Source: Chimonanthus salicifolius
Taxonomy: Eukaryota > Streptophyta > Magnoliopsida > Laurales > Calycanthaceae
Reading direction: 5' to 3'
NCBI GenBank assembly: GCA_013350335.1
Contig: CM023534.1
Span: 16,759,302 to 16,823,301, forward strand
DNA length: 64,000 bases
A model generated the notes under the pieces. The model saw only the letters and a list, made by a program, of their open reading frames with translations, was not told the origin of the DNA and did no database searches. This document shows, one piece after another, positions 47,400 through 60,072 of the stretch (position 1 is the stretch's first letter; every line of letters begins with the position of its first letter). The translations under genes were made by a program, and so were the position numbers.

Positions 47400-48387
47400 T
47401 TTTTTTTTTGTCCGATTTTTTTTGGGTAATGTCGGAAAATTTTGGGCTTCTTGAAAATATAATTTTTTCATTAAATATCGGTCATATACATACTCAAATT
47501 ATTTATTTAAGTTTCATCTATTTTTAATATTAAAATTAACAATAGATGATTTTAACTTATAAAAACATGAAAATGTCCCATCAATCCTCTCAAGTCTCAT
47601 CAATAAGTAGATCCTATTATATAATTAATCAATCTAGGAAAATTAATAATAAAAATAAAAATAAAACTTCTTATCTCATAGCTCCACACATATTAAAAAT
47701 TTGAATTAATGCCTATGTTATTGGGTAATTATAAATACATACTTACGTTTTCAATAATTTCAATTTCATTCCTAACATTTGAAAGTCATGTATAAATGAG
47801 TCTCTGTATGTATTCTGATGTGTGAATAATTTTTAGGGATAATAAAATATTAACTATGATAAGAGTCCACTTATGCTAATGTTAATATGTTATATGAGAA
47901 TGAGCAGAGTGTCTATGATTAATCATAGTTGTTCTTTATTCAATCATAATAATAAAATTTTATAAGTCTAAGATAATAAAATGACAAAAAGATTTTAGCC
48001 ATCATGTATTTATGTTGCCATGTATACACCTCACACACTTTAATAAATTGAAATTGAGTCAAATTAATTGAATAGTATTTTAAAATTCAAATTATGTTTT
48101 TAAAATTTTCAAGAAGTGGTAATAAAAGGTAAAATAGTATTTTATAAGTGAAGACCTCTAAATAATATCATATTGTTTTTTTTTTTTTAGACTATTAGTT
48201 ATCTATCAAAATTTGAATTCATTTTAAGTAAATCTCAATGAAATTGAATTTCACATCTCAAAATTTGAATCACATCAAAGCTTGTCCAAATTTTCTCAAA
48301 ACAAATGTAATATTACTATGGATCCAGCTCTTCATATGGATAACCCGGGACGTGGAAATAAAATCTTGCATACGTGTCTTCCGGAAA
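47400..48387. other. 3' flank of the transposase inside the hAT element
   Basis: About 1 kb of AT-rich DNA between the transposase stop and the left terminus. No second gene seen. It should contain the 3' UTR and terminator. Confidence 0.5.
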
Positions 48388-51300
48388 TCACTCATCATTA
48401 GACGTGTAGTCGGATGTTGATGATGGATTGTGGTACTGCCAATTATCAGATGAGGGTTGCGATTGACGATCTGAAATCGACATGGACTGCATATTACTGG
48501 ATAATGAGTTCATGTCGAAGTGCCCATAGCTCGGTTGACTATAATATCCTGTTGGCGTATATCCGAAAGATACATATCCTTCACCGAGCAAGTTTGTTCC
48601 GCCATGAGGAGGTGTATGTTGCCTATCATCCTGTTGGTAATGGACCTCACTCCTGTTGGGATAATACCCCGGTGGGCCGGCAGGCTCAACATCCACAACA
48701 ATATTTGGATGAGTAAAATCCAACCCATCATCTGATCCATTACCGTCATCGGTAGATGAATCAGAATCAGATCTAGCCGACCCATAATAACGTCTGCTGG
48801 GTTGGCTGCTCGGAACAACAGGTTCTTTTCCTCTTAATGATCTCCTCCTCTGTGAAGAGCTAGATACCCCATCTGTCCCAGTGGGCCGTTCACTAACAGA
48901 ATGACGACGTGGAGCCATCCTTGTACTTGTCTGACGTTCTAGACCCACATTTGGAGGGCGGGATACACTTATTGAATGGCGGCGACCTTCATTTTCCGCC
49001 TTGTCTTCGGAATCTTGCAATTCTCCCAACTCTATACTTTGATCTAAAAATGATATATCTAGATCATGCAGTACAGGTTGTTCTTCCTCTTCGATCCATT
49101 CACTTAATGGATCATTATAGGTAAATAAAGACTAGAGGTCGATCGGGAAGAAAAAATCATCGGCATCTTCACGTGTCAACTCAGGGTACCTCCTCAAATT
49201 CCTTGCCCTTAGCCTCTGATTGTAGTGTAGGTACACTAAATCATTAAGTCTTTGAGATGATAATCTGTTTCGAGGCTTGCTATGGACATATTTAAATGTC
49301 GACCAGTTATGCTCGCAGTTGGTTGCACTACACGTCTGGCTCATCAGCTTGATGGCATACTTCCTCAATATAGGTGAGCTGTTGCCAAAATATGTCCACC
49401 ATTGTGTAGCACTCATCGTCACCGTCTCTCTCAACCTAACATCGGCAGCTTCATCCGCAAATGACCCCAAGCGGTTCTCAAAATTGTGTAACTTCAAAAC
49501 AAAAATAAAACACAATTAGTATTATCGGATAATGAACAACTTTCAAATCATCAAAAATATGGAGATCATAATGAACAAAAGTAGTACATCTCTAAAACAT
49601 GCCGCCCGTTCACCAGGATGCATGACACCCATAATCTCCAATGTCCGTCTTACGCAGTTATGAATTGAGTTGGTCGACAGTTCTAAACCTAACTCATTAG
49701 GTTTCTTTGAGAAGGGATTCAAATAATATGCTGCCAAGTGAAATACAATGCGATTAGCCTAAATATAAGATATGCACAATAGTAAGATATAAACACACTA
49801 GCGAATAAAAAATTAACTTGCAACGAATTTTAGTTGGAGATGAAAAATTGATTAATCCTGTCGTTGATGATTTCCATGAAGTGAACCAGAGGATTAACTT
49901 TCGCAACTTCAGTTTTAGCCTTTATCATGCATTCAAATACATAGGGGAGCGTCGGCTTCTTATCTCCGTCTACAAATCGGAGTGCTGTGACTATGGGTGC
50001 AGAGATGTTGATGGCCGATACGATACTGTCCCAGAACACTTTAGATACAAATAAGTGTGTAATGTTCTGGTAATATCTTTGATGTTCAGCGTTCCTCATG
50101 TCGAACGCATTCGCAAAGTACCTACTTCTCGCCATCTTCATCAATTCTGTCTTGCTTCTTAAGAAGCTCTGTAACGTAAGGAATACTGTGGCAAAACGTG
50201 TTACTGCAGGTCGCAGTAGTTCACGACGTTTCGTGTACTTCCTCATTACCTCTAAGATTCTAACATGATTGTATATAAATGTGGTGACATCCTTACACTA
50301 GTCAATTAGATTCCCAAATTCCCTCACATTAGCAAAATCTTTGAGGATCAAGTCTATGCAGTGGGCCGCACAGGGGGTCCATAAGATCCACGGGTATGTG
50401 TTCGTGACCTTCCTCCCTCCCGACTTATAACCCGCTCCATTGTTCGTTACAATTTGGACAACATTCTCAGGTCCAATTTCTTCACAGACAGACACCATCA
50501 AGCTACAAAGAAAGTCACCATCATTTACTCGGCTTGATGTGTCGTATGATTTATGATACACTGTGCCACATTGATTATAAATGAGGAAGTTAACGATACT
50601 ACGGTTATCGTCACTCTTCCAGCCATCCGACATAAGGGTTACTCCCGTATCCTCCCAGGAAGACTTAAAATTATTTACCCATTCTCAGATCCGCTGTATT
50701 TCACGGGGGATGAACGTGGTAGAAATCTCATACGGCGATGGGAAGTTGATATTAGGTCCAGCAGTTGCGGATGCAAAGCACACAGACTTAAAATATGGAT
50801 TTAAGATTTCAGTCGGTGGCCGATGGCTGTCGGTGAAAAACTTAGTGACTGCCGTCCCAACTAATTGTTTTGCCGTCTCTTTGTCTACTTGATTTATTTT
50901 TCCTTGTTTCAAGGAAGTTGGTCTATCCCACATTGGATCACCAGCACCAACTGTATTCGGATTTACACCGTAGCGTTCAGGCCTTGCTTGTTCTCCTCCT
51001 CTGAATGCATTTTTAATGGAATTCCATCGGCCCATAAGTCCAGATTTTTTTCTGGATGATCCATGCACAGTCCCTGATCCACTCGCACCGCCTGTGTAGA
51101 GTATTAAAATTCAGTATTTGGCATTTTAATGTAATTGAGAAATAAATTGTTTTTGTTATATTAAACAATTAATTTAAAGAAATTAACCTGCACCACTCTG
51201 CTTTCTCATCTCATGTTCGCGGCGACTAATTCGCATTGCACGCCGCAGGTCTCTGTCCTCCTCAATCTCGTCTGGATCCTCTTCTGAAGACGACGGGACA

Positions 51301-51608
51301 TTTTCCATGTATTGGCCCTCCCTTTCACTTTCTAAACAGTCGGCCATTATGTGACCGATAGCATGCTCTTCTGCTTCAGTCCTTATTTTCTTTTTTTTGG
51401 CATTAACTTCCAGTAGTTGCCTGCAAATAATTTGCGCTTGTGCTGGTGCACGTTTGCAAGCGGCTACATCTCCCGTCTTTCCGGCTATATGTGCCTTCAA
51501 ACGGGTTATTCCTCCAGATACCATCTTTTCACAGAAGTTGCATTTGACTTTGTTGTTACTATGTCGTTCACTGAACGACCATGCTGGATCTTCATTGTTC
51601 TTAGCCAT
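48388..51608 (-). pseudogene. hAT transposase with four in-frame stops
   Basis: Four exons (51608-51188, 51091-49818, 49758-49588, 49491-48388) join in phase to exactly 990 codons including the terminal stop. Residues 10-51 are a BED zinc finger (W10, C23, C26, H40, C51), the DNA-binding domain. DUF659 begins after residue 240, with SDGW (catalytic Asp296) and WTPCAAHC. The usual TDN motif reads TNN at 357, so the second catalytic Asp is apparently Asn. The hAT dimerisation domain (WWTYFG at 653, CEHNWS with Glu682) follows, then an acidic Ser/Arg/Tyr-rich tail. Stops fall at codons 276 (TGA), 405 (TAG), 561 (TAA) and 742 (TAG). There is no frameshift. Each stop can come from CGA, CAG or CAA by one C-to-T change. 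Intron 2 is only 59 bp. It would cut and paste the element in the nucleus but is now inactive. Confidence 0.85.
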
Positions 51609-51619
51609 TGCTGTTTAAG

Positions 51620-52950
51620 AATCTGATTTTTATGATATATTTACACATTTTTTCACAATTTATCACATGAAAATGGGGGATTAAATAATAAAATTAAAAA
51701 GAAAACATCATCTGCTGTGAACCTGAAACTTATTACAGTAATAAGACACTACAAAGTCAGAGGCTTCATTTAAAAAAAGAACCTGATTTTTTTGATACAT
51801 TTACACATTTTTTCACAATTTATCACATGAAAATGAGGGATTAAATGATAAAATTAAAAAAAAAATCATCTGCTGTGAACCTGAAACTTATTACAATAAT
51901 AAGACACTACATAGTCAAAGGCTTCATTTAAAAAAAGAACCTGATTTTTTTGATACATTTACACATTTTTTCACAATTTATCACATGAAAATGAGGGATT
52001 AAATGATAAAATTAAAAAAAAATCATCTGCTGTGAACCTGAAACTTATTACAATAATAAGACACTACATATTCAGAGGCTTCATTTAAAAAAAGAACCTG
52101 ATTTTTTTGATACATTTACACATTTTTTCACAATTTATCACATGAAAATGGGGGATTAAATGATAAAATTAAAAAAAAAACATCATCTACTGTCAAATAC
52201 TAATTTTTTTACAGTTCACAAACACTACACACTGATAGGGATGGGTTAAAAAATATTCATACGTTTTGGGTACATTTACATATTTTTTCAGAATTTATCA
52301 CATGAAAATGGGGATTAAATGATAAAATTAAAAAAGAACCTCATCTACTGTAAAAAACTACTTTTTTTACAGTTCAAAAACACTAATCACTGAGAGGGTT
52401 GGGCTAAAAAATATTCATACGTTTTGGGTACATTTACATTTTTTTTTCATAATTTATCACATGAAAATGGGGGATTAAATGATAAAATTAAAAAAAACCT
52501 CATCTGCTGTCAAATACTACTTTTTTACCAGATCAAAAACACTACTCACTGAGAGGGTTGGGTTAAAAAATATTCATACGTTTTGGGTACATTTACATAT
52601 TTTTTTCATAACTTATCACATGAAAATGGGGGATTAATTGATAAAATTAAAAAAAACCTCATCTACTGTCAAATACTACTTTTTTTACAGTTCAAAAACA
52701 CTACTCACTGAGAGGGTTGGGTTAAAAAATATTTATACGTTTTGGGTACATTTACATATTTTTTCGTAATTTATCACATGAAAATGGGGGATTAAATGAT
52801 AAAATTAAAAAAAAAATCCTCATGTACTTTGAAACTGAAATTTTTTACAGTATACAAATACTACTCACTGAGAGGGTTGGTTTAAAAAATATTCATACGT
52901 TTTCGGTATCTTTACATATTTTTTCATAATTTATCACATGAAATCGAGGT
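51620..52950. repeat. About nine 159-bp tandem repeats upstream of the transposase
   Basis: The word TTACAcATTTTTTC, followed by ATTTATCACATGAAAATG, recurs at 51641, 51801, 51959, 52116, 52276, 52434, 52593, 52752 and 52912, i.e. spacings of 157 to 160 bp. Units 1-4 carry a spacer with GCTGTGAACCTGAAACTTA; units 5-9 carry one with CACTGAGAGGGTTGGG and CATACGTTTTGGGTA, so there are two subtypes sharing a core. The array starts within 15 bp of the transposase start codon and would lie in its promoter or leader. Confidence 0.9.
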
Positions 52951-53640
52951 TTTTGTTTAAACATTTTAAATTAATAATTACGTTGCATGAAATTTATATT
53001 TTTTCACAGAACCTTCTTTCTAAAATCCGAGGGGTGTTTTATTAAAAAAAAAGCAACTTTTCCCAATAATTACTATTTCTTAATTCTTATAATGTTTTCT
53101 AGTACATTTTCACATTAGAAAATAAAAGAAAATGAAAAAAAAACCAATCTGCATGAAAAAAAAAATATCATACATTCATAATAAATTCTATGCTAAATGT
53201 TTAAGGCTTTAAGCATAAATAAATCACTATCAATAATTAATAATCCATATTTCTAAAACAACAACATATTACAAAAAATACATTAAATATTAAACTATAC
53301 ATTAAAACCATAAAATATTTAGATCAGAAGGCTAAAAAATAAAAATGGAATAAAAAATTATATGAAAATGAAGATCAATATATTTCCAGTAGTTTGAACG
53401 GAATGAACTTCTAAGATAAGCTAATAATACACAAGGATTTCTAAGATAAGCCGGATGACCGTTTGTAAGATGGGGATAGGAGTTTGAAAATACCACTGCT
53501 GGATGAGTGAGTTTCGTAATGAATTTGTGGATGAATGAGGAGATGTATGGGGTACTAATATAGTGGAAAAGTTCGGTCGGTTCAGATCACGGGTTTAAAA
53601 AAAAATATTAAGAAATTCAGGCGTGGGAAACAGAAAGAAT
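52950..53640. other. AT-rich spacer inside the hAT element
   Basis: No open frame or repeat of note between the 159-bp array and the palindrome-rich right end. Confidence 0.5.
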
Positions 53641-53659
53641 CCCACAGCCTGTTGGATGG

Positions 53660-54218
53660 GATATGATGCAGGATTCCTGGGCGATATTTTGGACGAAATA
53701 TCGCGCGATATATCGTCCGTGATATATTGCCCGATAATCGTTTAAAATATCACCGATATTAATTTTTAATTAATAAAACCTGAACCGTTACGGACCGATA
53801 TTGGCGCTTATCGGCCGATATTTTGGACCGATAAACGGTCCAAATATCGCCGATATCCAGTGCGTCCCACTACCGATAAATTTTTTTTTTTTTTAAAAAC
53901 CATACTTTCCAGCCCGATAAATAGTATATCGGGCGATATTGCGTCCGATATATGGACCGATATATCGCCCGTATCGGCCGATATTGTATTCTTTTTTTTT
54001 AAAAAAAAAAAGAAAAAAAACGTAATATACCGATATTTTCCAATATCGGCCGATATTTTCCAATATTGGGGCCGATATTGGGGACCGTTTATCGTCCATA
54101 TCGGCCGATATTCCCACTGTACGGCCGATACTTATCGTATCGGCCAATATTGATCGGTTTGAAAAAACCGATATATATCGGCCGATACGATATGTATCGG
54201 CCGATATTTAAACCTTAG
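53660..54218. repeat. Palindrome-rich right subterminal region of the hAT element
   Basis: More than a dozen CGATAT/ATATCG words and several TATCGGCCGATA-type palindromes are packed into about 550 bp, interrupted by a short T-run/A-run pair near 53985-54020. Subterminal repeats of this kind are transposase-binding sites in studied hAT elements such as Ac; the role here is inferred. Confidence 0.75.
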
Positions 54219-54226
54219 GGTCAAAG
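54219..54226. repeat. Right 8-bp target duplication of the hAT element
   Basis: GGTCAAAG, identical to 47319-47326. Confidence 0.8.
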
Positions 54227-54483
54227 ATCTCCTAGAAGTGACTAAGACAAATAGAGTTGTTTGTGTTGGACCCTACGATCTGAGCATGGTGGCCCCACCT
54301 GAGCATTTGTGGGGCCACGAATCTTAGTTAACATGTTTGATATAATGATTTAAATAATAAATAAAACCAAAAATCTAAAGACTTATCTATTTTTGAACTG
54401 ATGAAAGCTGAAATGCCTAATCCCAATCATCCAACCACAAGCAACATGCTCTATGTGGTTTACCCCCCTTGTTCAACGATAAA

Positions 54484-54960
54484 GATAATCACTGGAATGG
54501 AGTGTGTGATGGATGTAGGATTGTTTTTTTTTAATTTGAATTTACATGTGGGAAATCATAAAATACCCAACGTAAAATTTCCACGAATAAACCCATTACC
54601 TCTAGGATTGCTTTTCAATTCACCGTAACAATGTTCTCAAGTTTCTTTCCCTTTTCCTTTAAGCAACCACTGGACACTTGTTGAGAGGGTTTATGTGGTG
54701 TGCGTTTGTAAATGACGACCCAAATACATGCAAGAAAATAATAAAATATACAAACACAGAGAGAGGAGAAGAGGGACTGTACAAAAGATTGCATAGTGTC
54801 GGCCAACATAATTAAAGGAGTCCCACTGTTAACAATCTCCCATTCAACCTTTTCAGTAAGATAATGAACAGTAATATTTAACAAAATTCATCTATGTCAT
54901 ATAAATAAGCACAATCTCCATAAGCAAGAACCAGAGCTGTGGGATCAACCAGGACTCTAG
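54484..54960. repeat. Copy A of a diverged tandem duplication
   Basis: Matches 55420-55775 along its length: shared words include GGAGTGTGTGATG, CCACTGGACACTTG, GAGAGGGTTTA, AATACATGCAAGAAAATAAT and AAGCACAATCTCCATAAG. Copy A has about 90 extra bp (around 54520-54610) that include TTGAATTTACATGTGGGAAA, a word also at about 61058. No conserved protein frame between the copies; non-coding as far as I can see. Confidence 0.75.
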
Positions 54961-55419
54961 TGTCTCTGGTGCGCAGGATACTCATGCACCAAATGATAAT
55001 CTAACCAATGCACGATCTCTCAAGCTCGCGAGCCTCCTATAGATCCACCTAGCCACATTGTTTAGAGTCAACTCGCAATCTGGAGAGTCTTCTCCACCAA
55101 TGTTATCCGAATTGGACTATTTACCGAACCGTCTTTGAGGAAACTTGATTTAAATAAGATTCAACTATGGTCAAACTCGGTCAAATCCGTACTCATCAAT
55201 ATAATATTTATAATATTTTCATAGAAAAATATTCTTGTTCTCACAAACATAATTACAAATATAAAAAACTAATAATCCAACAACTATTTTTTAATATTAT
55301 TCTAACAAAAAAGTTTCATAGTCTATGTTCTCACAATTTAATTCAACTGTCCAATATCCATCCTCTAATAATACTGAAATAAAAAGTTTCATAATCTAAA
55401 ATATTATTTAACAACTCAT

Positions 55420-55775
55420 GATAATCACTAAAATGGAGTGTGTGATGAATGTAGGATTTTTATCAATTCACCCTAACAAGCCTTCTCAAGTTTCTTTTCA
55501 TTTTCCTTTAAGCAGCCACTGGACACTTGCTGAGAGGGTTTACGTGGTGTGCCGTTGTAAATGATGGCCAAATACATGCAAGAAAATAATAAAAAATGCA
55601 AAGAGAGAGAGGAGAAAGAGGGACTGTCAGAAAAGATTGCATTAGTGTAGGCCAACATAATTAGGTGGGTCCCAACATAATTATCCTTTTCGGTAGGATA
55701 ATCAACCATAACATTGATCATATCAATAAGCACAATCTCCATAAGAAAGAACGAAAGCTGTGGGATAACAAGACC
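55420..55775. repeat. Copy B of a diverged tandem duplication
   Basis: Second copy of the block at 54484-54960, lacking its 90-bp insertion. A 118-codon minus-strand frame (55829-55473) is present only here and has no recognisable domain. Confidence 0.75.
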
Positions 55776-55829
55776 ATAGCGGGCGCAGATACTCATGCAC
55801 CAAATGATAATCCAATGATTAACATTCAT

Positions 55830-58800
55830 TGGATATAGAAATTTTATTGGCCGGATCTATAAGTATTGATATAGAGGACACAAAATTACATATAAATGTA
55901 TTATTAAAATAAAAAAGAATTTATTGTCTATAAATCAACTTACGTCAAGTTATCTCTAGATTGAATTTGATTCATGTAGATTTGTGATAAAAGATAGAAA
56001 AAATAAAGTTATGATTGCACCGGGAAGTAAGAATGGATGACTTTACAGTTTAAGTAGCAAGAGGAAGCAGCTATGTTCTCAATCAGGTTTTGATATGCAA
56101 CTGATGATGTTTGGCATCAAAGGCTTGGTCATCCTCCGCCAAGGGTAGTGGATTTTTTTAAAAAAGAATAAGTTTATTACAAGTACTAGCAAAAATAAGG
56201 TTGACTTTATATCTAATAGTTATATAATGGCTAAGGTAATGACGTCTTTCTATTATTCAATCTAATGATTTTTGCAATGAATTGTTTGGTGTGATCATAG
56301 TGATTTATGGAGATCATCACAAGTGAAAAAATCTCACCTCACAGCACTTATATCAAATTAGCAATTTCTTAACACTGAAATTTAAAATGATTAACTTGGG
56401 GCATAATTTCATAAACTTCTTTTTTATGTGGTTCTCTGGAAATTTCATCCAATCATGTGACCATTTTATCATTTTTTAAAGCCATTCTCTTTATCTCATT
56501 CTCCATAGAAATTCTTGTAATTTTAATATAAAGAATGGTTAGTCTAAAACAAATAAAGAGAAATAAAGATTTTAGAGGTCTTTGCTGTTTTCAGTTATTC
56601 GTTGAAAATTGTACTCAAGTCAATAAATAAAATTTGTCTCATCAATAACTATATATTTAAAAAATACAAAAATAAACACAATTATTTTAACAGATTTCAA
56701 CTTAATTAAGATCAAATTTATCCACTCTATTTTACCTTATTTTTTCACTCCACTCTTGAAATTTGGGGTAAAAATATCATGATTGGAAAATATCAGCTAT
56801 ATCGGTTGTTTATGAAATTATACTCCTATTTAATCATTTTAAATTTTAGTATCAAAACTGCTAATTGATATGAGCGCTATGAGATGAGATTTTTTTTTTT
56901 TTTAATTTACATGTGAGAAACAAATGAAAATGAGTCGAATTTTGTAAAGCATTGATACAAATGAACACTTGTTTGAAAGAATGAAAATTATACTAAAATT
57001 TTTATTTGAATTAATATATTTATTTGAACGAATAAAGAAGAATGATAACTTTACACAAAAAATTTAAAAATGAGTTATGTGGATGCAGACAGTAAATGTG
57101 GCTTCCTAAACGAATTTAAACGTGCATAAATATAAGTAAAGGACAGACTCTATGCCCTAACTTAATTGGTTTAGGCCCCACCCAACCTGCATGAGTTTCA
57201 CCCCACGTGTCTTGAATGGTCGGCCTCGTGTGAAAATATTATTCCTTCGAGAACCATGAGTCTTATGATTGGACAAATAGTACGGATTCAATGCTGTAAA
57301 AGTGCAACTGCTAAGACACATCCATCTGGCAAGAATAATAGACGACACGTAGTGGGTTGATTGATGTGGGAACAGCCAGGATAGAAACTGCCGTCCATTG
57401 CTTAAACCGGAAAGTCGGAAACCTATCATGATTACCATACCGCTGGACAGGACTTACCCTAGAAGAGAGTTTAGTCTTGTGAACGTGTTTCCTTTATTTA
57501 TTTTAATAATTATAGCAACAAATTAAAATTTACTTTAAAGGAAAAAATTATTTAGTTATTGTAAATAGGAGAAATATGATATATTAGTAATTTTATGAGA
57601 ATTAATATTTTAATAAATATATATAATATAAAAATAACTTATTAATTCTTCTTTTAATGTAAAAAGAATATGAGGTTTTTCTCACGTTAAGTAAAAACAT
57701 CACTGCTTTTTCTTAAATAATTTTTTAAATGATTATATCAGCAATTTATCTTTTTATTTTTAATATTTGGTTCTCGAAAGTATTATTGAAAGACGGTGCA
57801 ATTCAAATTTCAACAAATAGTTTATTTTATAAATTTAGCATTATGAAGTAAATACACTCTGGAATCATGACAAATTAAAAAAAAAGTTGAAAACAATGAT
57901 AATTTTATATTTTTTATAAATATAATTTTGTATGTTTTTTATATTTTTATACATTGTAATTATTAATGGAACAAGTAGAGTTTATAAAAAATTATGTTAC
58001 TTTATTTTAATTGAAATGACTAAAGAATTCAGGAAAGATTTTAATTTTAAAAAGTAGAGATTTAATACAAGCCTGTTTTGAAATACCTCAGTATTTTGGC
58101 AGGTGGAGTCAATAGCTGAATTGGATTTTTATTATTATAAAATTTGATGATTAAATAGATTATTATGAATATTTTACTATTATAATGTAAAAAAATATAT
58201 ATATTTAATTATTATTGTTTTAACTTTCAGTTTTCAAAATAAAAGATAACTATTTGAATAAATATTTTTTACTTATCTGAATCAATCTAACAGTCAAAAT
58301 GTGTTAACTACTTTATTTATTTTTTGCCTATTAATTTTAGGGTCAAATTTGTATTTTAAGACCCTTTTGCAAAGTTTGTTTGGTGTGTATATAATAATAA
58401 ATATATTTGCATACATTTCATAAAATAAAATGCTAAAATACCCATGTGCTAATGACATAAAAGACCAATGTTAGATTTAGGTCATCCATGGATCCATTAA
58501 GCATGATCCACTACGGCTACGTTTAAGTCCTCACTCGGGTCTTTGACTCACATGTTAGTCTATTTTATCTTTCATTTTGTAAGGAATTTGAATTTTTTTA
58601 AAATTTTAAAATTCATTCTTAATGGCCTTTCTTCTTCTTCTTTTTTCACTTGTGTGGAAAACAAATTTTCTACAAAGTTTGACTTTTCAAGTGAGCATAT
58701 TTGACACCAGTATTGCTTATATTTGAAATATGCACACATGAGAGATGACAACTCTGACTCAACTAAGTTTTAAACTGAGACTTTCTTGGACAAAAATGTT

Positions 58801-59090
58801 AATCATATATATTGAAATGTTGAAAATTGAAATCGATCAGCAATATTAATCTAATTAATGTTAATAAAAAATGCTTGTGCTTTTTGTTAGAAAAGCCTCC
58901 TCTAAGCTAGCATCACAAAAAACTTAATGGAATTCACAAACAGGTTGTTGATGTTTACATTCCATTTAAGAGGAACCAGAAAATGTAAGTCTTTGGGTTT
59001 ATTAGGATGTGCAGAGAGGGGGCTTCTCAGAAGACTATCCAAGTCATGGATGGTCAATGGTGGATGATAGGAAGGTGAATGTTCAGATGA
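55830..59090. other. AT-rich intergenic DNA, no gene seen
   Basis: About 3.2 kb with very high AT content. Short frames, including 93 codons at 57438-57157 on the minus strand, show no domain. Confidence 0.55.
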
Positions 59091-59094
59091 TCTC

Positions 59095-59352
59095 ATGCAG
59101 AAGGGAGACTCTAAAAGGGCAGGTGGGGTAAGTCAGAGCAAGAAGGGGAAAGAACAATGGGTGATCATTGAAGAAATGGAAAAGGAACTTCTTCAAGTCT
59201 CAACATCCAAAGGGAATTTCATCCCATTGTTCCGAATGGCGGTATTGCTCAGATTTGGGCATGAATCCTTAAAGATAATGGACAAGTGCAAAAGCAAAAA
59301 GAGGAGAACTGTTCTCGGGATTCTAATATCTCTATTTTTGAGATGCCATTAA
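59095..59352 (+). other. Unrecognised 85-codon open frame
   Basis: A Lys-rich frame (MQKGDSKRAGGVSQSKKGKE...) with no domain I recognise, no clear splice context and no promoter signal. It lies in a block of higher GC than its flanks (58,900-59,400) and may be retroelement debris. I do not claim it is a gene. Confidence 0.25.
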
Positions 59353-59439
59353 ACTCAAAAACTCTGAATGAGGCACATAGTTCTGCATTGGTAGAATACA
59401 AACCGTTGTACCATTAGGACGGTTTGGCGTATCGATCGG

Positions 59440-59920
59440 TAGAGATGGACTCTCTATTCAGTAATGTAATATTCTATCCTGCTAATAAAATATTATTCAC
59501 TTTAGGCGTAAATGGGCCCTTACGACTTTTCTTCAGAGTGTATGCCTATACACACGCCCCAAAAAGCCTTCTGCTAAAAGGGGGAGGCGTCCAAACTTAT
59601 ATCTCACAGTACTCCCAACTCTTTAGAGGATGTGGGACTTTAAGCGCCCTCACTGGCTCTTTTATCTCTTTCCCACACCGCCCCTCAAACATAGGTGTAT
59701 CACAATCCATCCCCTTTAAACTAGAGTTGTCCATAGCTCTACCACATACCATAACCCACAGTGGGTCCGAGAGTTGAACCATTCTCTGATACCGTTTTGT
59801 AAAATCCAGCCACATTGGCACAATATTGTCCGCTTTAGGCCTAAATGGGCCCTCATAGATTTGCTTCGGAGCAATCCATGTACATTAGTGTCGATCAATC
59901 ACGCCCATTAGTATCGAGCA
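59440..59920. repeat. Dispersed repeat with internal direct repeats
   Basis: CTTTAGGCGTAAATGGGCCC (near 59502) recurs in altered form as CTTTAGGCCTAAATGGGCCC (near 59834), both followed by a TTTxCTTCxGAG stretch. GATGTGGGACTTTAAG lies between them. This word set is typical of dispersed non-coding plant repeats. Family and ends not determined. Confidence 0.5.
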
Positions 59921-60072
59921 TTCACGTCGAAGTTTCGGTTCCTTCTTTCTTCATGTCTCTCGATTGCCATATCCCAAACTGTTCAACATGTTGAACTATG
60001 GGCAGAGACTACTCATGGGGCTGGTCAAACACTCGCTAGTCACATATACAGTACGATGAGTCGTGCGGTAGC

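Larger units (their letters stand above)
47327..54218 (-). mobile_element. Complete 6.9-kb hAT DNA transposon
   Basis: Identical 8-bp duplications (GGTCAAAG at 47319 and 54219) bound a 6892-bp element. The left end is CAGGGATTAAAATACCGG; the right end, read inward on the minus strand, is CTAAGGTTTAAATATCGG, giving imperfect terminal inverted repeats. Both ends are rich in CGGCCGATAT palindromes: about 70 bp at the left and about 550 bp at the right. A four-exon transposase lies on the minus strand (51608-48388), and a 159-bp tandem array (51620-52950) sits just upstream of its start codon. The 8-bp duplication, CAGGG end and BED/DUF659/dimerisation transposase place it in hAT. Its ends match the MITEs at 1808, 2729 and 7829. 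Confidence 0.85.

Noticed and set aside
48388..49029. A separate gene encoding a Ser/Arg-rich 213-residue protein
   Set aside because: The frame continues directly upstream, past one TAG, into the hAT dimerisation domain in the same phase, so it is the C-terminal tail of the transposase.
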